A stretch of 64,000 nucleotides of DNA from a bacterium (GTDB lineage: Bacteria > Zixibacteria > MSB-5A5 > CAIYYT01): NCBI GenBank assembly GCA_016708315.1, contig JADJGC010000010.1, forward strand, positions 47,935-111,934. Direction: 5' to 3'. Made by a program: the position numbers and the translations under genes. This document shows, piece after piece, positions 1 to 8,792 of the stretch (position 1 is the first letter of the stretch; the number at the start of each line of letters is the position of its first letter). The notes under the pieces are model-generated. The model had not been told where the DNA came from, did not search any database, and was given only the letters and a program-made list of their open reading frames with translations.

Positions 1-39
1 GTGCATGGAAGCACACATCTCGTGAGAGGATGGAGTCAA

Positions 40-59
40 AGCTACTTCGGTAGTTCTTT
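40..59 (+). terminator. Weak terminator-like hairpin before the zinc-ribbon gene
   Basis: A 6-bp stem (AGCTAC at 40-45 with GTAGTT at 50-55, one G-T pair) is closed by a stable TTCG tetraloop and followed by TCTTT. It could end a transcript entering from the left edge of the window or shape the leader of the next gene. The stem is short, so this is tentative. Confidence 0.3.
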
Positions 60-90
60 AAACATTCCATAATCCAGACTGGGGGGATTT

Positions 91-384
91 ATGGACAACG
101 GTAAATTCAAGGACAAGATTCTGATTTGCGTTGATTGCAAAGAAGAATTCGCGTTCACAATCGGAGCTCAAGAGTATTTCGCCGAGAGAGGATTCACAGA
201 GGATCCGAAAAGATGTCGCACCTGCTACGCGGTCTACAAAGATGTGATGAAGCAGAAAAATCGCGGCGTCAAGAAGCCGGAACGTGGACTGCCAATGGAT
301 GTTGAAATGGAGGATGCTCCATTCCGATTTCCCGACAGTGATGTGATGGATTCGGTTCCGAGTGAAAGACCAAACGTCGAGTAG
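91..384 (+). CDS. Small zinc-ribbon protein (zf-trcl type)
   Basis: This 97-residue protein carries one four-cysteine zinc ribbon: C13-x2-C16 in 'LICVDCKEEF' and C42-x2-C45 in 'RCRTCYAVYK'. The sequence around the ribbon (aromatic 'EFAFTIGAQEYFAERGF' between the two knuckles) matches the 'probable zinc-ribbon domain' family, whose members are short, stand-alone and of unknown role, possibly nucleic-acid binding. The tail after residue 55 is basic, then acidic and probably disordered. The ATG at 91 follows a strong GGGGGG purine run at 81-86. It is transcribed alone, convergent with the protease gene to its right. Fold confidence is high; function is not known. Confidence 0.8.
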   Translation: MDNGKFKDKILICVDCKEEFAFTIGAQEYFAERGFTEDPKRCRTCYAVYKDVMKQKNRGVKKPERGLPMDVEMEDAPFRFPDSDVMDSVPSERPNVE

Positions 385-413
385 GGGTCCTGAAGGAGCA
401 TGACAGGACCCCT
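383..413. terminator. Perfect 10-bp hairpin between convergent genes
   Basis: AGGGGTCCTG (383-392) pairs perfectly with CAGGACCCCT (404-413) across an 11-nt loop, directly over the stop codon of the zinc-ribbon gene and 18 bp before the end of the convergent protease gene. Neither side has a T tract, so it may be a Rho-type or transcript-end-stabilising hairpin serving both genes. Confidence 0.5.
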
Positions 414-431
414 AATCGGTAACCAGGGGTA

Positions 432-2165
432 TTACTTCAATAGCAGCATCTTGCGGCTTAATGATGCCTCTTCCGTCACGAGTTCGTACATGTAAACTCC
501 GGAAGCCAACGGCGTACCATCGCTGTTTGGGTTCCAGGTAAACGCGTGCGTTCCCGCCGGTAGATAACCATCTACCAGTTCCTCAATCTTTTCGCCGAGG
601 ATATTGTATATCGTCAGGCGAACTGCGCCCGATTTCGGCAGATTGAAACTGATTCGCGTCGACGGGTTAAACGGATTCGGGAAATTCTGGTCGAGCGAGT
701 AGTTCGCCGGCAAGACGTTGTCGTACGTGTAGTCGTCGGCATCGGCAATCAAGCTGACCGCGAGGTCGGCTGACATCGTCGAGGCTGACGCCGAAATGTT
801 CGTGATCGAGACCAGCGTTCCGGTGCTGCTGTAATCGTTCGAATTCGGCGTAGTCAGATTGCTGAACGTGGTCTTGGCAGTCGAACCCGGGAACGGATCA
901 CCGTTGTCGCCATTGTCGAGCTTCTTTTCCAACTCCCACAACCCATCTGCCTGCTCAAGTGCAACCCGCATATGTCCTGAGGACGTGTGTCCCGGATACC
1001 ATTCGTTGGCGTTATCGGTATTGTTGCCGGTAGCCATTGATTCGTCGATATGCCAGATCAGCAGGCCTGAAGCGCCGGTCGGCAATGCTGCATCATAGCC
1101 CACTCGCTGTCTGTTTTCGATTAAGAAATACTGATTCCCACCAACACCGTTCGTCCACATACGGAAAATCGCGCCGGAAGAATTCTGCTCGACATTGGGA
1201 ATCGATTGGTTGACCAGGTTCGCAACCACATTGGTTGCGGTGGCAAAACCGGCTTCAATTCGCGACCACGCATCGGGATGCGCCGGGCTGTTGCCAAGAC
1301 TGCCGTTCCACGATCCACCGGCCATCAACGACCAGCGACCAATGCCATTCGAGGTGTAGTCTATGTCATAAAGATCAGGATAGCCAAAGTAGGCATGACC
1401 CATTTCGTGTGCAAATACACCAATCGTCATGTCGCCGGCACCATACCAGTATTCCGGCTGGATTGCGTAGCGCGAAATCCACTTGCCGTCGCGCGAACGC
1501 GGCGTGATTCCCCAGGCATGCGACCAAATATCATTGACACTGCCGGTCAATTCTGCGCCCGATCCGGTATGCACAAGCATCACCGCATCGACATAACCAT
1601 CGGCATTGAGATCATAGTTCGAGAAATCGACGACCGGATCGACCAAATCAATTACATCTTCGAACAGCTTCTGCGAATTCTGCGGATACGCGCCCATCCC
1701 GTAGTCGCCTGCACAATAGTAGGCATAGGTCTGCGGCGCAGTCTGCCAGCCGATGTCCGAAGGATAATTCACGGTTACTACATCGAATCCGCCGTATGAA
1801 ATCTCATTGTAATAGTTCTTCACAGTTCCCGTTGCGCTGCCGAACAACAGCGAATCGAAATACTCTGCGCTGGCTTGTGCCGGCTTGTCAGAGAATTCTA
1901 TCAAGATGCACAGGATGTTGCCTGTAACCTGCGGATTTGCCAACGGATCGATTCGCAGCGGCTCGCCAAAACCGCGGCCATCCGGTGCTCCTGCCAAATG
2001 CGGATGAGGGCATCCTTTAAGAATCTGCGACTTCTGCGCATCGCCGACATGCTCTGTCTGCTCAAGCAAACTCGGGTGCGGTGGCATCGCATCAGCTGTG
2101 CCAATCACCAGGACCGCAACTGCGATCGCGGCTACAACTAGAATCATCATTTTACGGGTTCGCAT
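432..2165 (-). CDS. Secreted M6-family metalloprotease with C-terminal sorting domain
   Basis: A 577-residue secreted zinc protease. Residues 1-26 form a signal peptide ending in ADA. The catalytic site is HEMGH at 253-257 within 'HEMGHAYFGYPD', the HExxHxxGxxD pattern of immune-inhibitor-A/M6 proteases. The last ~85 residues ('NFPNPFNPSTRISFNLP' through 'GVYMYEL...KMLLLK') are the FlgD/Por-type C-terminal domain used in FCB bacteria for type IX secretion and surface attachment. The ATG at 2165 follows AAGGAG. It is the last gene of a leftward operon behind an outer-membrane barrel and a lipoprotein. Substrate is unknown; a role in extracellular protein breakdown is inferred. Confidence 0.9.
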   Translation of the reverse strand: MRTRKMMILVVAAIAVAVLVIGTADAMPPHPSLLEQTEHVGDAQKSQILKGCPHPHLAGAPDGRGFGEPLRIDPLANPQVTGNILCILIEFSDKPAQASAEYFDSLLFGSATGTVKNYYNEISYGGFDVVTVNYPSDIGWQTAPQTYAYYCAGDYGMGAYPQNSQKLFEDVIDLVDPVVDFSNYDLNADGYVDAVMLVHTGSGAELTGSVNDIWSHAWGITPRSRDGKWISRYAIQPEYWYGAGDMTIGVFAHEMGHAYFGYPDLYDIDYTSNGIGRWSLMAGGSWNGSLGNSPAHPDAWSRIEAGFATATNVVANLVNQSIPNVEQNSSGAIFRMWTNGVGGNQYFLIENRQRVGYDAALPTGASGLLIWHIDESMATGNNTDNANEWYPGHTSSGHMRVALEQADGLWELEKKLDNGDNGDPFPGSTAKTTFSNLTTPNSNDYSSTGTLVSITNISASASTMSADLAVSLIADADDYTYDNVLPANYSLDQNFPNPFNPSTRISFNLPKSGAVRLTIYNILGEKIEELVDGYLPAGTHAFTWNPNSDGTPLASGVYMYELVTEEASLSRKMLLLK

Positions 2166-2180
2166 TGCTCTCTCCTTATC

Positions 2181-3485
2181 CTAGAACTCAAGTATTGTCG
2201 AAATTGCCAGTTTCGCGCCGTTCCCGCTCCAAGGTTGGAGCTTCGCCGATGACGCGTACGCCATATCAATCTGAAGGGGACCGAAATTGAACCCGATACC
2301 CGTTGCCAATGAAAAATCGTCGACACCGCCAATGGCGATGCCGCCGCGCAAATCAAACAGCTTGACCAGCGGATACTCAACTCCACCGGCCAGTCGCGGC
2401 ATCTTGGAAACAAACGCCGTATTGACAAATCCCTGACGCACACTTCCCGAAACCAGCAGCTTGCCGAAATTGCGGGCTGCACCAAGTTCAAGCTCAAGCG
2501 GGGGACGGGAAGAGTACTCGCCGATCGCCACAGTCGTCTCATCCGAGGTGACCAGCGAATCGTCATCCGAGTTTTCTACCGTCATTCCTTCAAGCTCAAA
2601 AGTGTAGAGCGTTGCTTCCGCTTCTTTATTCCAGTTGATATTCGCAAAGGCATTGCGCACTACCAGTCCATACTGGGCGTGCTGTCCTTGAACTGCCAAT
2701 CCCAGATCCATTGCGAATCCCGAACCGCCGGTCGCGCTGATTGTCGTCAGCCCGCCGACTCCGTCAATACCGGTCTCAAGCGTGACTGCTTCCGCTGATA
2801 GTTCTTCTGCAGAGAAGTAACCCAATCCGCGCAAGTACTTGAACGTCGCGCCGCCCAGGAAATCATAACCGCCTCGCGACATGATCTTCCGGCCGTAGCT
2901 GACGCCGACCGCCGCAGCAGCCCAGCTGTCGCCGCCGCTGCCATCTGCAGTGACAACTTCGCCGACCTTGTTGCCCATCAGCGCCAACTCAATCGGGTCT
3001 TTTGACAAAGTCCCGCGACCGCCGCCGATAGCATCAAAATTGACTGCGAAGTAACCAACCGAGAATGACAGCGCACTTGCGCCGGCATTCGCGTCGAAAT
3101 TCAATCCTTCCGTCGGTATCTTGCTCAGAATGTCCTGCTTGTCGCTTTCGGTGAGATACTCGCCGTTGTATTTCTTGTAGTCTGAAATGCTGAAAGAGTT
3201 ATTCGCGACGTGACCGCCGACCGAAGCCAGCTTCAGCGAGAAGTTCTTTCTTCCTGCCAATGCCAGATTCGCCGGATTAGCCGCCGATGCTTCGCAATTC
3301 GACGACATCAGCATATAGCTGTCTGCCATTCCCATCGAACGTGCGCTCTGTGCCGACTGCGCAAACGCCTGGTCGACAACCAACAGCGCCAGCAGTGTCG
3401 TCATGATCAGCAAGCCGACGATGATGCGATTGCCGCTTCTCTCCGGAGCAACCGCAACGGCTTTCGAATTATCTTGCTTCTTCAT
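2181..3485 (-). CDS. Outer-membrane beta-barrel protein, DUF5723/FadL-like
   Basis: A 434-residue protein with an N-terminal hydrophobic export segment (about residues 22-42, ending in AFA) followed by alternating beta-strand sequence and a C-terminal phenylalanine ('LAISTILEF'), as expected of an outer-membrane barrel. The early block 'SCxxSAANPANLAL.GRKNFSLKL' resembles the DUF5723 family found beside lipoproteins in Bacteroidetes-like genomes. GGGGAGG lies just upstream of the ATG at 3485, inside the end of the lipoprotein gene (2-bp gap), so the two are translationally linked. It may be a transport pore or the outer-membrane anchor for its lipoprotein partner. Family assignment is moderate. 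Confidence 0.75.
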   Translation of the reverse strand: MKKQDNSKAVAVAPERSGNRIIVGLLIMTTLLALLVVDQAFAQSAQSARSMGMADSYMLMSSNCEASAANPANLALAGRKNFSLKLASVGGHVANNSFSISDYKKYNGEYLTESDKQDILSKIPTEGLNFDANAGASALSFSVGYFAVNFDAIGGGRGTLSKDPIELALMGNKVGEVVTADGSGGDSWAAAAVGVSYGRKIMSRGGYDFLGGATFKYLRGLGYFSAEELSAEAVTLETGIDGVGGLTTISATGGSGFAMDLGLAVQGQHAQYGLVVRNAFANINWNKEAEATLYTFELEGMTVENSDDDSLVTSDETTVAIGEYSSRPPLELELGAARNFGKLLVSGSVRQGFVNTAFVSKMPRLAGGVEYPLVKLFDLRGGIAIGGVDDFSLATGIGFNFGPLQIDMAYASSAKLQPWSGNGAKLAISTILEF

Positions 3486-3487
3486 CG

Positions 3488-5461
3488 TTATTCCTCCCCG
3501 CCGACGCGCGCAGTAAACTGGACAACGCCGGAGATCGCCATATAGTCCGCGGCACGAATGCGCACTGTCTGTCCGTTCGATCCGGCAAGTTCCAGAACCG
3601 TCGCGACATACAGATTGCGATTACCGAAGACCAGAAGATCTTCCTTGGTCAATTCTATTTCGCTATTGGTGACAACTTCATTCGTAGCCGCGCCATTGGC
3701 ATCCGTCGTTGCCTGATCAAACGACAGCGGCCCGATTATTGTTAGCGGCGCGGTGAACAGCGACGCCGAATCGGTGCCGATATACACGCGCATCTGCGCG
3801 CCCAGCGGCAGGTGATTGTGCATCGTGGCTTTGAAATTGCCGTGATTGAGGCGGTCCGATCCTTCGGCAATATCCTTGTCGACGGTCAGCTTGTTCTTGT
3901 CGCCTTCAACAGTAGCTTGGGAAATCTTGAACGCCATCGGCGCGCTGATCACTGCCGTTGCCGAGAAGTACTCATCTTGCGTCAGTTCCACCGATGTCAC
4001 TCCATCGCCGACTGTGGCAACGCCGGATACCGTGATGTGATCCGGAATCGGCGTCAACAAATCCGCAAGCTGATCAGAGTATATCTGCGTTATTGATGCG
4101 CTGTTGTCTCCGCGCGCTTCGACATTGCCGAGCACCTGAAGACTCTTGCCATTCGAAGCCTGAAGATTGACCGCGACATCACCGGAAAGATTCGTGTAGT
4201 TGCTTAGCGTGATGCTCAACTCCACGAATTCCAGCGTGACCTCATCAAATCCGACCGGCACATCAACAGCGACTTCGCTGTTCTCGATAGCCAGCTCAGT
4301 TGGCTCAAACACGCCGCGAGCTGTTGCAAGCTGTATGTCATTCAAACCGAATTCGATTTCAAATTCATCTTCCGAATCAATAGTCGCATAGTTCCCGCCG
4401 GTACCGGCAACATTGGCTTGCACCACGGTCAGAATCGAATCTTGATTTGGTTGAATAGTCCAACCACCAAGATCGACTTGCTGATTCAGCACACCGCCAG
4501 CGGCCAGCTGATAGCTCACCTGCAGCGGAACATCATTGTTCGTGATTTCCGGAAATTCAAAAGTCAGTTCGACCGGTATCGATAGGGAATTGCGCGCCGC
4601 CAAATCCATGGTGCCGCCGGCAAACATGCCGGTCTCGAGGTGAACGTCTTCGGCGAGATTGGTGCGCTCGGAATACTCATTGCTGAAGGCATCGAGTTGT
4701 CCGTAAACCGACTTGACGTAGACTTCATCCGAATAGTCGATCGTGAAGTTAATCACACGATCCGCCAGCGACAGCGCCGGTCCGCCTTCGGTATGGAAGT
4801 AAACTTCAAAATTGAGCTGCACGCCGACGCTCTTGTCATTTAGGGGATACTCTTGCGAGTATTCCTGACCGTCGGCAAGACCGCCCGGTACAACGAAATT
4901 CGCCAGAACAGAACCGTCCTGCGAATTGATCAATTGCCCGGCGAGTGAATCAAGTTCAAATCCGGTATTGTTGACGGCGGTGATTGTCAATCCGCCCTCG
5001 TCGATTTCAGCGTGCGCAAATGAGCTTGCCTGCCCGAACACCGTAACCGTCGAGATTCCGGTATCAGGGACGCTGCCCAACACAAGCGGGACATAATCCG
5101 AAAACGCCAGACTTTGGCTCTGGTCGCTCGGCGAGACGATCTTGATGCGTCCTACTTGCTTGCTGTAATTTGATTCAATCGGATCGATCGATAGGATTGA
5201 CTCCATCGTCACCGTGTCAAGATCGCGCTGAATGTGAAAACTGCTGTTACCGTACTCATCGATTTCGATGTTGTCGCTCGCCAGCTTTTCAATCAACTCT
5301 GCTGACGTGTAGGAACGGTTAATCAGCGGGATAGTCAGTGTGGTGTCCCAACTGGGCGCCTGTGGGGCTTCCAGTCCGCAGCCGCTTAACAACAGCGAAA
5401 AAATCACCGCCGTCAACAGCCGGACCACGACACGACTGCGTGTCGCAAATTGCTCCTTCAT
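3488..5461 (-). CDS. Large beta-rich lipoprotein
   Basis: A 657-residue lipoprotein: the signal peptide ends in LSGC with the lipidated cysteine at 28. The frame is open for 66 more codons upstream, but the ATG at 5461 has a GGGGAGG site and immediately precedes the signal peptide, so it is the start. The mature chain is acidic and reads as repeated beta-sandwich segments (for example 'IEFGLNDIQLATARGVFEPTEL', 'VEVDVPVGFDEVTLEFVEL' style strands), with no catalytic motif seen. Its fixed neighbour is the barrel protein at 2181-3485; the two probably form one outer-membrane assembly. I do not recognise a named family. Confidence 0.8.
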   Translation of the reverse strand: MKEQFATRSRVVVRLLTAVIFSLLLSGCGLEAPQAPSWDTTLTIPLINRSYTSAELIEKLASDNIEIDEYGNSSFHIQRDLDTVTMESILSIDPIESNYSKQVGRIKIVSPSDQSQSLAFSDYVPLVLGSVPDTGISTVTVFGQASSFAHAEIDEGGLTITAVNNTGFELDSLAGQLINSQDGSVLANFVVPGGLADGQEYSQEYPLNDKSVGVQLNFEVYFHTEGGPALSLADRVINFTIDYSDEVYVKSVYGQLDAFSNEYSERTNLAEDVHLETGMFAGGTMDLAARNSLSIPVELTFEFPEITNNDVPLQVSYQLAAGGVLNQQVDLGGWTIQPNQDSILTVVQANVAGTGGNYATIDSEDEFEIEFGLNDIQLATARGVFEPTELAIENSEVAVDVPVGFDEVTLEFVELSITLSNYTNLSGDVAVNLQASNGKSLQVLGNVEARGDNSASITQIYSDQLADLLTPIPDHITVSGVATVGDGVTSVELTQDEYFSATAVISAPMAFKISQATVEGDKNKLTVDKDIAEGSDRLNHGNFKATMHNHLPLGAQMRVYIGTDSASLFTAPLTIIGPLSFDQATTDANGAATNEVVTNSEIELTKEDLLVFGNRNLYVATVLELAGSNGQTVRIRAADYMAISGVVQFTARVGGEE

Positions 5462-5604
5462 CTTGTTACCTCCCCGAAACAGGTGTTCTGGGGTTGTATC
5501 TGTGCAATCCGCGTGCCGCCACTGACACCAGCCTTGGCGTCTTGCCGGACATCGGCTTAACCCACGTGAGGAGGTCTTGGTTTCACACTGAAATGCAACA
5601 ATTG

Positions 5605-5636
5605 TGGGAGCGATCCCATACTGGTGGGAATTCCAC
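5605..5636. promoter_or_regulatory. Twin TGGGA inverted repeats, possible operator
   Basis: TGGGA-N4-TCCCA (5605-5618) is followed 5 bp later by the near-palindrome GTGGGAATTCCAC (5624-5636). They lie between the divergent lipoprotein operon and the WYL regulator, where an operator for that regulator would be expected. The binding assignment is inference. Confidence 0.4.
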
Positions 5637-5643
5637 AAACAGC

Positions 5644-5671
5644 TTGACGAGTCCGCCAAGCGGCATAGATT
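5644..5671 (+). promoter_or_regulatory. Promoter of the WYL regulator
   Basis: TTGACG (5644-5649) and TAGATT (5666-5671) are separated by 16 bp, placing the transcript start near 5678 and the TTG start codon at 5712. The TGGGA palindromes lie just upstream. Confidence 0.45.
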
Positions 5672-5711
5672 ACTTATGAATAAACGTTAAACATCTGCGC
5701 CGAGGTACACT

Positions 5712-6671
5712 TTGTCCAAGTCCGGGCGACTGCTGGCGATATTAAATCTGATTCGCACCCACCACGCCATTACATCCTTAAAGCTTGCTGAAAAATGCGG
5801 TGTCTCGGAGCGCACGATCTTTCGCGACTTGGCGGCTCTCTGCGATGTTGGTGCGCCTGTCTATTACGACAACGGCTATAAGCTTCTTCCGGGATTCTTC
5901 TTACCGCCGATCAATCTGTCTGTCGACGAGTATCTCACTTTCAAAGTCGCTCTTCTGGGATCACCGCTGAAATCGCTCAAGTCCCAAAGCGCCAACATCC
6001 ATAGCCTCATCGCCAAGATCGACGTCGCCGTCAACAGCCACGTCCCGGAACAACTCAAGCGCCGCCGTCATACTCAGCAAATCTCCGTTCGCAATACGAC
6101 CGACAATCGCACCGCCGACCTGACAATTCGTCTTCTGCAAAAAGCCGTCGACAACCACAGCGTCGTCACGTTTCGTTATGCCTCGGTTTCGTCCGGTACC
6201 GCACAGCGCGAGGTCAACCCGTACTTCATAGTCTTTCGCGGTCGCGCCTGGTATCTGCTCGCGTACTGTCGCAAGCATCGCGAGATCCGCACTTTCCGCA
6301 TCGACCGCATCACGCGCGTCAGCTTCACCGACCGCCAATTCGAACCCGATCCCAAGGTCAGCCCCGATTCTTACTTTGCATCATCGTGGGAAGTCTATAC
6401 CGGCACGCCTGTTTCCGTCAAGATTCACTTCCGTGGCAAAGCCGCCGCTGTCATATCCACCGGCCAGCGCCATCCCGATGAAACAGTCCGCCGTCTGCCG
6501 AATAAGTCTATCGAATATTCCGTTGCCGTCGCCGGAATCGAGGAAATCTCCCGTTGGATTGTCGGATTCGGGGCAGACGCCACAGTTATCGAGCCGCCAA
6601 AATTGATAGCCCGCGTCAGGGAAATGGCTTCCGGAACCCTCGCAAACCATCCCGCTGGCCGCTCAAAGTAG
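5712..6671 (+). CDS. WYL-domain transcriptional regulator (YafY/DeoR-like)
   Basis: A 319-residue ligand-sensing regulator. Residues 1-55 form a winged helix-turn-helix ('SLKLAEKCGVSERTIFRDLAAL'); residues about 150-205 are a WYL domain with the eponymous W180-Y181-L182 and the downstream 'FRIDRI' block (195-200), the ligand-contact strand in this family. A C-terminal WCX-like region follows. The start is a TTG at 5712, confirmed by the helix-turn-helix beginning within 20 residues. It is divergent from the lipoprotein-barrel-M6 operon, with palindromes between them, so it may control that operon and itself. WYL proteins bind small ligands or nucleic acid; the ligand here is unknown. Confidence 0.88.
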   Translation: MSKSGRLLAILNLIRTHHAITSLKLAEKCGVSERTIFRDLAALCDVGAPVYYDNGYKLLPGFFLPPINLSVDEYLTFKVALLGSPLKSLKSQSANIHSLIAKIDVAVNSHVPEQLKRRRHTQQISVRNTTDNRTADLTIRLLQKAVDNHSVVTFRYASVSSGTAQREVNPYFIVFRGRAWYLLAYCRKHREIRTFRIDRITRVSFTDRQFEPDPKVSPDSYFASSWEVYTGTPVSVKIHFRGKAAAVISTGQRHPDETVRRLPNKSIEYSVAVAGIEEISRWIVGFGADATVIEPPKLIARVREMASGTLANHPAGRSK

Positions 6672-6754
6672 TTGCCAGAACGCCGGTTTTTTGCTTATCT
6701 TCCAAAGCTACATTGGAATTTGATGATTTATAATATTTGTTTTTCGGAGGAAGA

Positions 6755-7315
6755 ATGATTTCTACCAGTGATTTCCGCATCGGCATGAAGATTGCGATTG
6801 AAGGCGAGCCGTATTACATAATCGACTTCCTGCGCTCGCAGACCGGTCGCGGTCGGGCCAACGTCTGGACCAAGCTCAAGAACATCAAGTCCGGTTCTGT
6901 CATCGAACGCACCTTCGGCTCAGGCGAAAACTTCAATATCCCTGACTTCGCACACAAGAAGACGCAGTACCTCTATACAAGCGATGAAGAATGGTACTTC
7001 ATGGATGTCGAAAACTTCGAGCAGTTCTTCCTCAACAAAGAACAGATCGGCGACTACGCCCCGTATCTCAAAGAGAACTCCGAATATGTCATTCTCTACT
7101 TCGAAGGAATGCCGATCAGCATCGACATGCCCAGCTCGGTCATCTTGCGTATCGTCGAGTGTGAACCTGCTGTGCGCGGCGACACCGTTTCCAACATCAC
7201 TAAGGCTGCCAAGGTCGAAACCGGTCTCGAAGTGAAAGTCCCGCCCTTCATCAAGGAAGGCGACCTCATCAAGATCGATACGCGTACCGGCAAATACCTC
7301 GAACGCGCCAATTAG
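6755..7315 (+). CDS. efp: Elongation factor P, arginine-tip type
   Basis: EF-P binds the ribosome beside the P-site tRNA and relieves stalling at polyproline. The 186-residue length and the KOW-like plus two OB-fold layout are typical. The ATG at 6755 follows CGGAGG; a TTG six codons earlier lies within the ribosome-binding site and is rejected. The tip of the first domain reads T30-G31-R32-G33-R34 where most bacteria have PGKG, so the residue normally beta-lysylated or otherwise modified is an arginine, as in EF-Ps rhamnosylated by EarP. No earP, epmA or epmB gene is in this window. A perfect TATAAT at 6729-6734 suggests a short 5' leader. Confidence 0.95.
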   Translation: MISTSDFRIGMKIAIEGEPYYIIDFLRSQTGRGRANVWTKLKNIKSGSVIERTFGSGENFNIPDFAHKKTQYLYTSDEEWYFMDVENFEQFFLNKEQIGDYAPYLKENSEYVILYFEGMPISIDMPSSVILRIVECEPAVRGDTVSNITKAAKVETGLEVKVPPFIKEGDLIKIDTRTGKYLERAN

Positions 7316-7324
7316 GACACGCAG

Positions 7325-7984
7325 TTGAGCGATTACATCGCCGGTGTCGATGAATCCGGCAAAGGGGACTATTTCGGGCCATTGGTTATTGCGGCTGCCG
7401 CGGTCGGCGATCTGGAGAAGCCGATCCTGATGGACTTGTATGTGCGCGATTCGAAAAAAATGACCGATTCGCGAATTCTCACCGTGGCGCGTACAATTAA
7501 AGAACAAGTACCACACGACCTGGTGGTAGTTATGCCCGACCGCTACAACGATCTCTATCAGAAGATTGGCAACCTCAACAAGTTACTCGCGTGGGGACAT
7601 GCTCGCGCCATTGAGAACCTGCTCGGCAAGGTCGAATGCGCAACGGTAATTAGCGACCAATTCGCCAACGCCAACGTTCTCGAAAGAGCGCTAATGGAAA
7701 AGGGTCGCAAAGTCGAACTAATACAGCAGGTGCGCGGCGAATCGGAATTGGCCGTTGCGACGGCTTCGGTTCTCGCCCGCGCCGAATTTCTGATCGCGAT
7801 GGATCGCCTCAGCCGCGAATTCGATCTGACCTTACCCAAAGGTGGCGGGTCACTGGTCGATACCGCTGGCGTGAAATTTATTCGCAAGCACGGCGTTGAG
7901 GCTATGCGCCGCGTGGCTAAACTTCATTTTAAGAACACGATGAAGATCAATGAACAATTGGAACGAACTACTAAATCGAATTAG
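7325..7984 (+). CDS. rnhC: RNase HIII-like ribonuclease, short form
   Basis: Cleaves the RNA strand of RNA-DNA hybrids. 'GVDESGKGDYFGPLV' (residues 7-21) is the RNase HIII signature with catalytic D9 and E10; D111 in 'VISDQF' and E139 in 'VRGESELA' are the likely remaining metal ligands. At 219 residues it lacks the ~90-residue TBP-like substrate-binding domain that normally precedes the catalytic core of RNase HIII, so it is HII-sized with an HIII-type core. The start is TTG at 7325, nine bases after efp, suggesting co-transcription. The 3' end overlaps the next gene by 35 bp. HII versus HIII naming is the main uncertainty. Confidence 0.85.
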   Translation: MSDYIAGVDESGKGDYFGPLVIAAAAVGDLEKPILMDLYVRDSKKMTDSRILTVARTIKEQVPHDLVVVMPDRYNDLYQKIGNLNKLLAWGHARAIENLLGKVECATVISDQFANANVLERALMEKGRKVELIQQVRGESELAVATASVLARAEFLIAMDRLSREFDLTLPKGGGSLVDTAGVKFIRKHGVEAMRRVAKLHFKNTMKINEQLERTTKSN

Positions 7985-8792
7985 AGCCGACCGACAGCGC
8001 GGTTCATCGCACCTCTATCAGCAAACTCTGGACATCATCGCCAAAGCCGCACTCGACTCGGGCATCACGAATCGCTCCGAGATCGGCGCAATAATCCAGT
8101 CAGTCTATCAGGCCCAGCCCGCGATGGCGCCGTTTCACTATCTGGCGCATCGACTCGAAAGCGTCATTGACGGCCCCGAAAGCGACATCACCGCTCGCGT
8201 CATCTCGCTCATCGACGAACTCAAGCGTGCCGCACAACTGGCAGGGGAGAGGATCGCCGGCAACTTCGAGCGCTTCAATCTCTCGCCTCGCTCCGTCATG
8301 CTCCACAGCAATTCCGCAACCGTCCGCGAACTGATTTGTCAATGCTTCAATCATCAGACAACAATCTTCCTCTCGGAAGCTCGCCCCGATCTCGAAGGTT
8401 TGCTTTTGGCCGGTGATCTCGTTATCGAAGGATTCGTCGTGAAGACCTTTGTTGACGACGCTCGCGCCGCTGTTATGAAGGACGTCGATCTGGTTGTCAT
8501 CGGTGCCGACTGGGTTTCCGAAACCGATTTCACCAACAAAATTGGCACCTACTCGCTGGCATTGACCGCGCGCGAACTTGGCAAACCGGTGTATGTTGCC
8601 GCCGACCGCACGAAATTCGTCTCGCGCAGTTCCCGCGTATCGCTTTCGCCTTCGTTGGCGTTTGCGGACACCTTCTATCAGGATCAGCTTTTCGAAGAGA
8701 CTCCCAATCAGCTCGTCACCTCATTCGTGACTGATTCCGGAATTCTCACGCCGCAGCAGACGGCGTTTCAATTCGAAACCATCCGCGGCTGA
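7950..8792 (+). CDS. IF-2B-like sugar-phosphate isomerase family protein
   Basis: A 280-residue member of the eIF-2B alpha/beta/delta and MtnA superfamily, whose bacterial members isomerise ribose phosphates. 'LSEARPDLEG' (141-150) corresponds to the ESRP-type substrate loop and 'GADWVSETDFTNKIGTYSLAL' contains the GAD...NKIGTY block (from residue 185) with its catalytic aspartate. The helical N-terminal domain is present. At this size it is closer to the archaeal ribose-1,5-bisphosphate isomerase/regulatory-subunit branch than to MtnA, which is longer. It overlaps the RNase gene by 35 bp, implying translational coupling. The exact substrate cannot be told from sequence. Confidence 0.75.
   Translation: MNNWNELLNRIRADRQRGSSHLYQQTLDIIAKAALDSGITNRSEIGAIIQSVYQAQPAMAPFHYLAHRLESVIDGPESDITARVISLIDELKRAAQLAGERIAGNFERFNLSPRSVMLHSNSATVRELICQCFNHQTTIFLSEARPDLEGLLLAGDLVIEGFVVKTFVDDARAAVMKDVDLVVIGADWVSETDFTNKIGTYSLALTARELGKPVYVAADRTKFVSRSSRVSLSPSLAFADTFYQDQLFEETPNQLVTSFVTDSGILTPQQTAFQFETIRG

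Noticed and set aside
1206..1799. 197-codon open frame on the plus strand within the M6 protease gene.
   Set aside because: Antisense shadow of a gene with clear catalytic motifs; product is basic and has no recognisable domain.
6691..6734. Full promoter for efp using TTGCTT and TATAAT.
   Set aside because: The spacing of 32 bp is far too long; only the TATAAT at 6729-6734 is credible.
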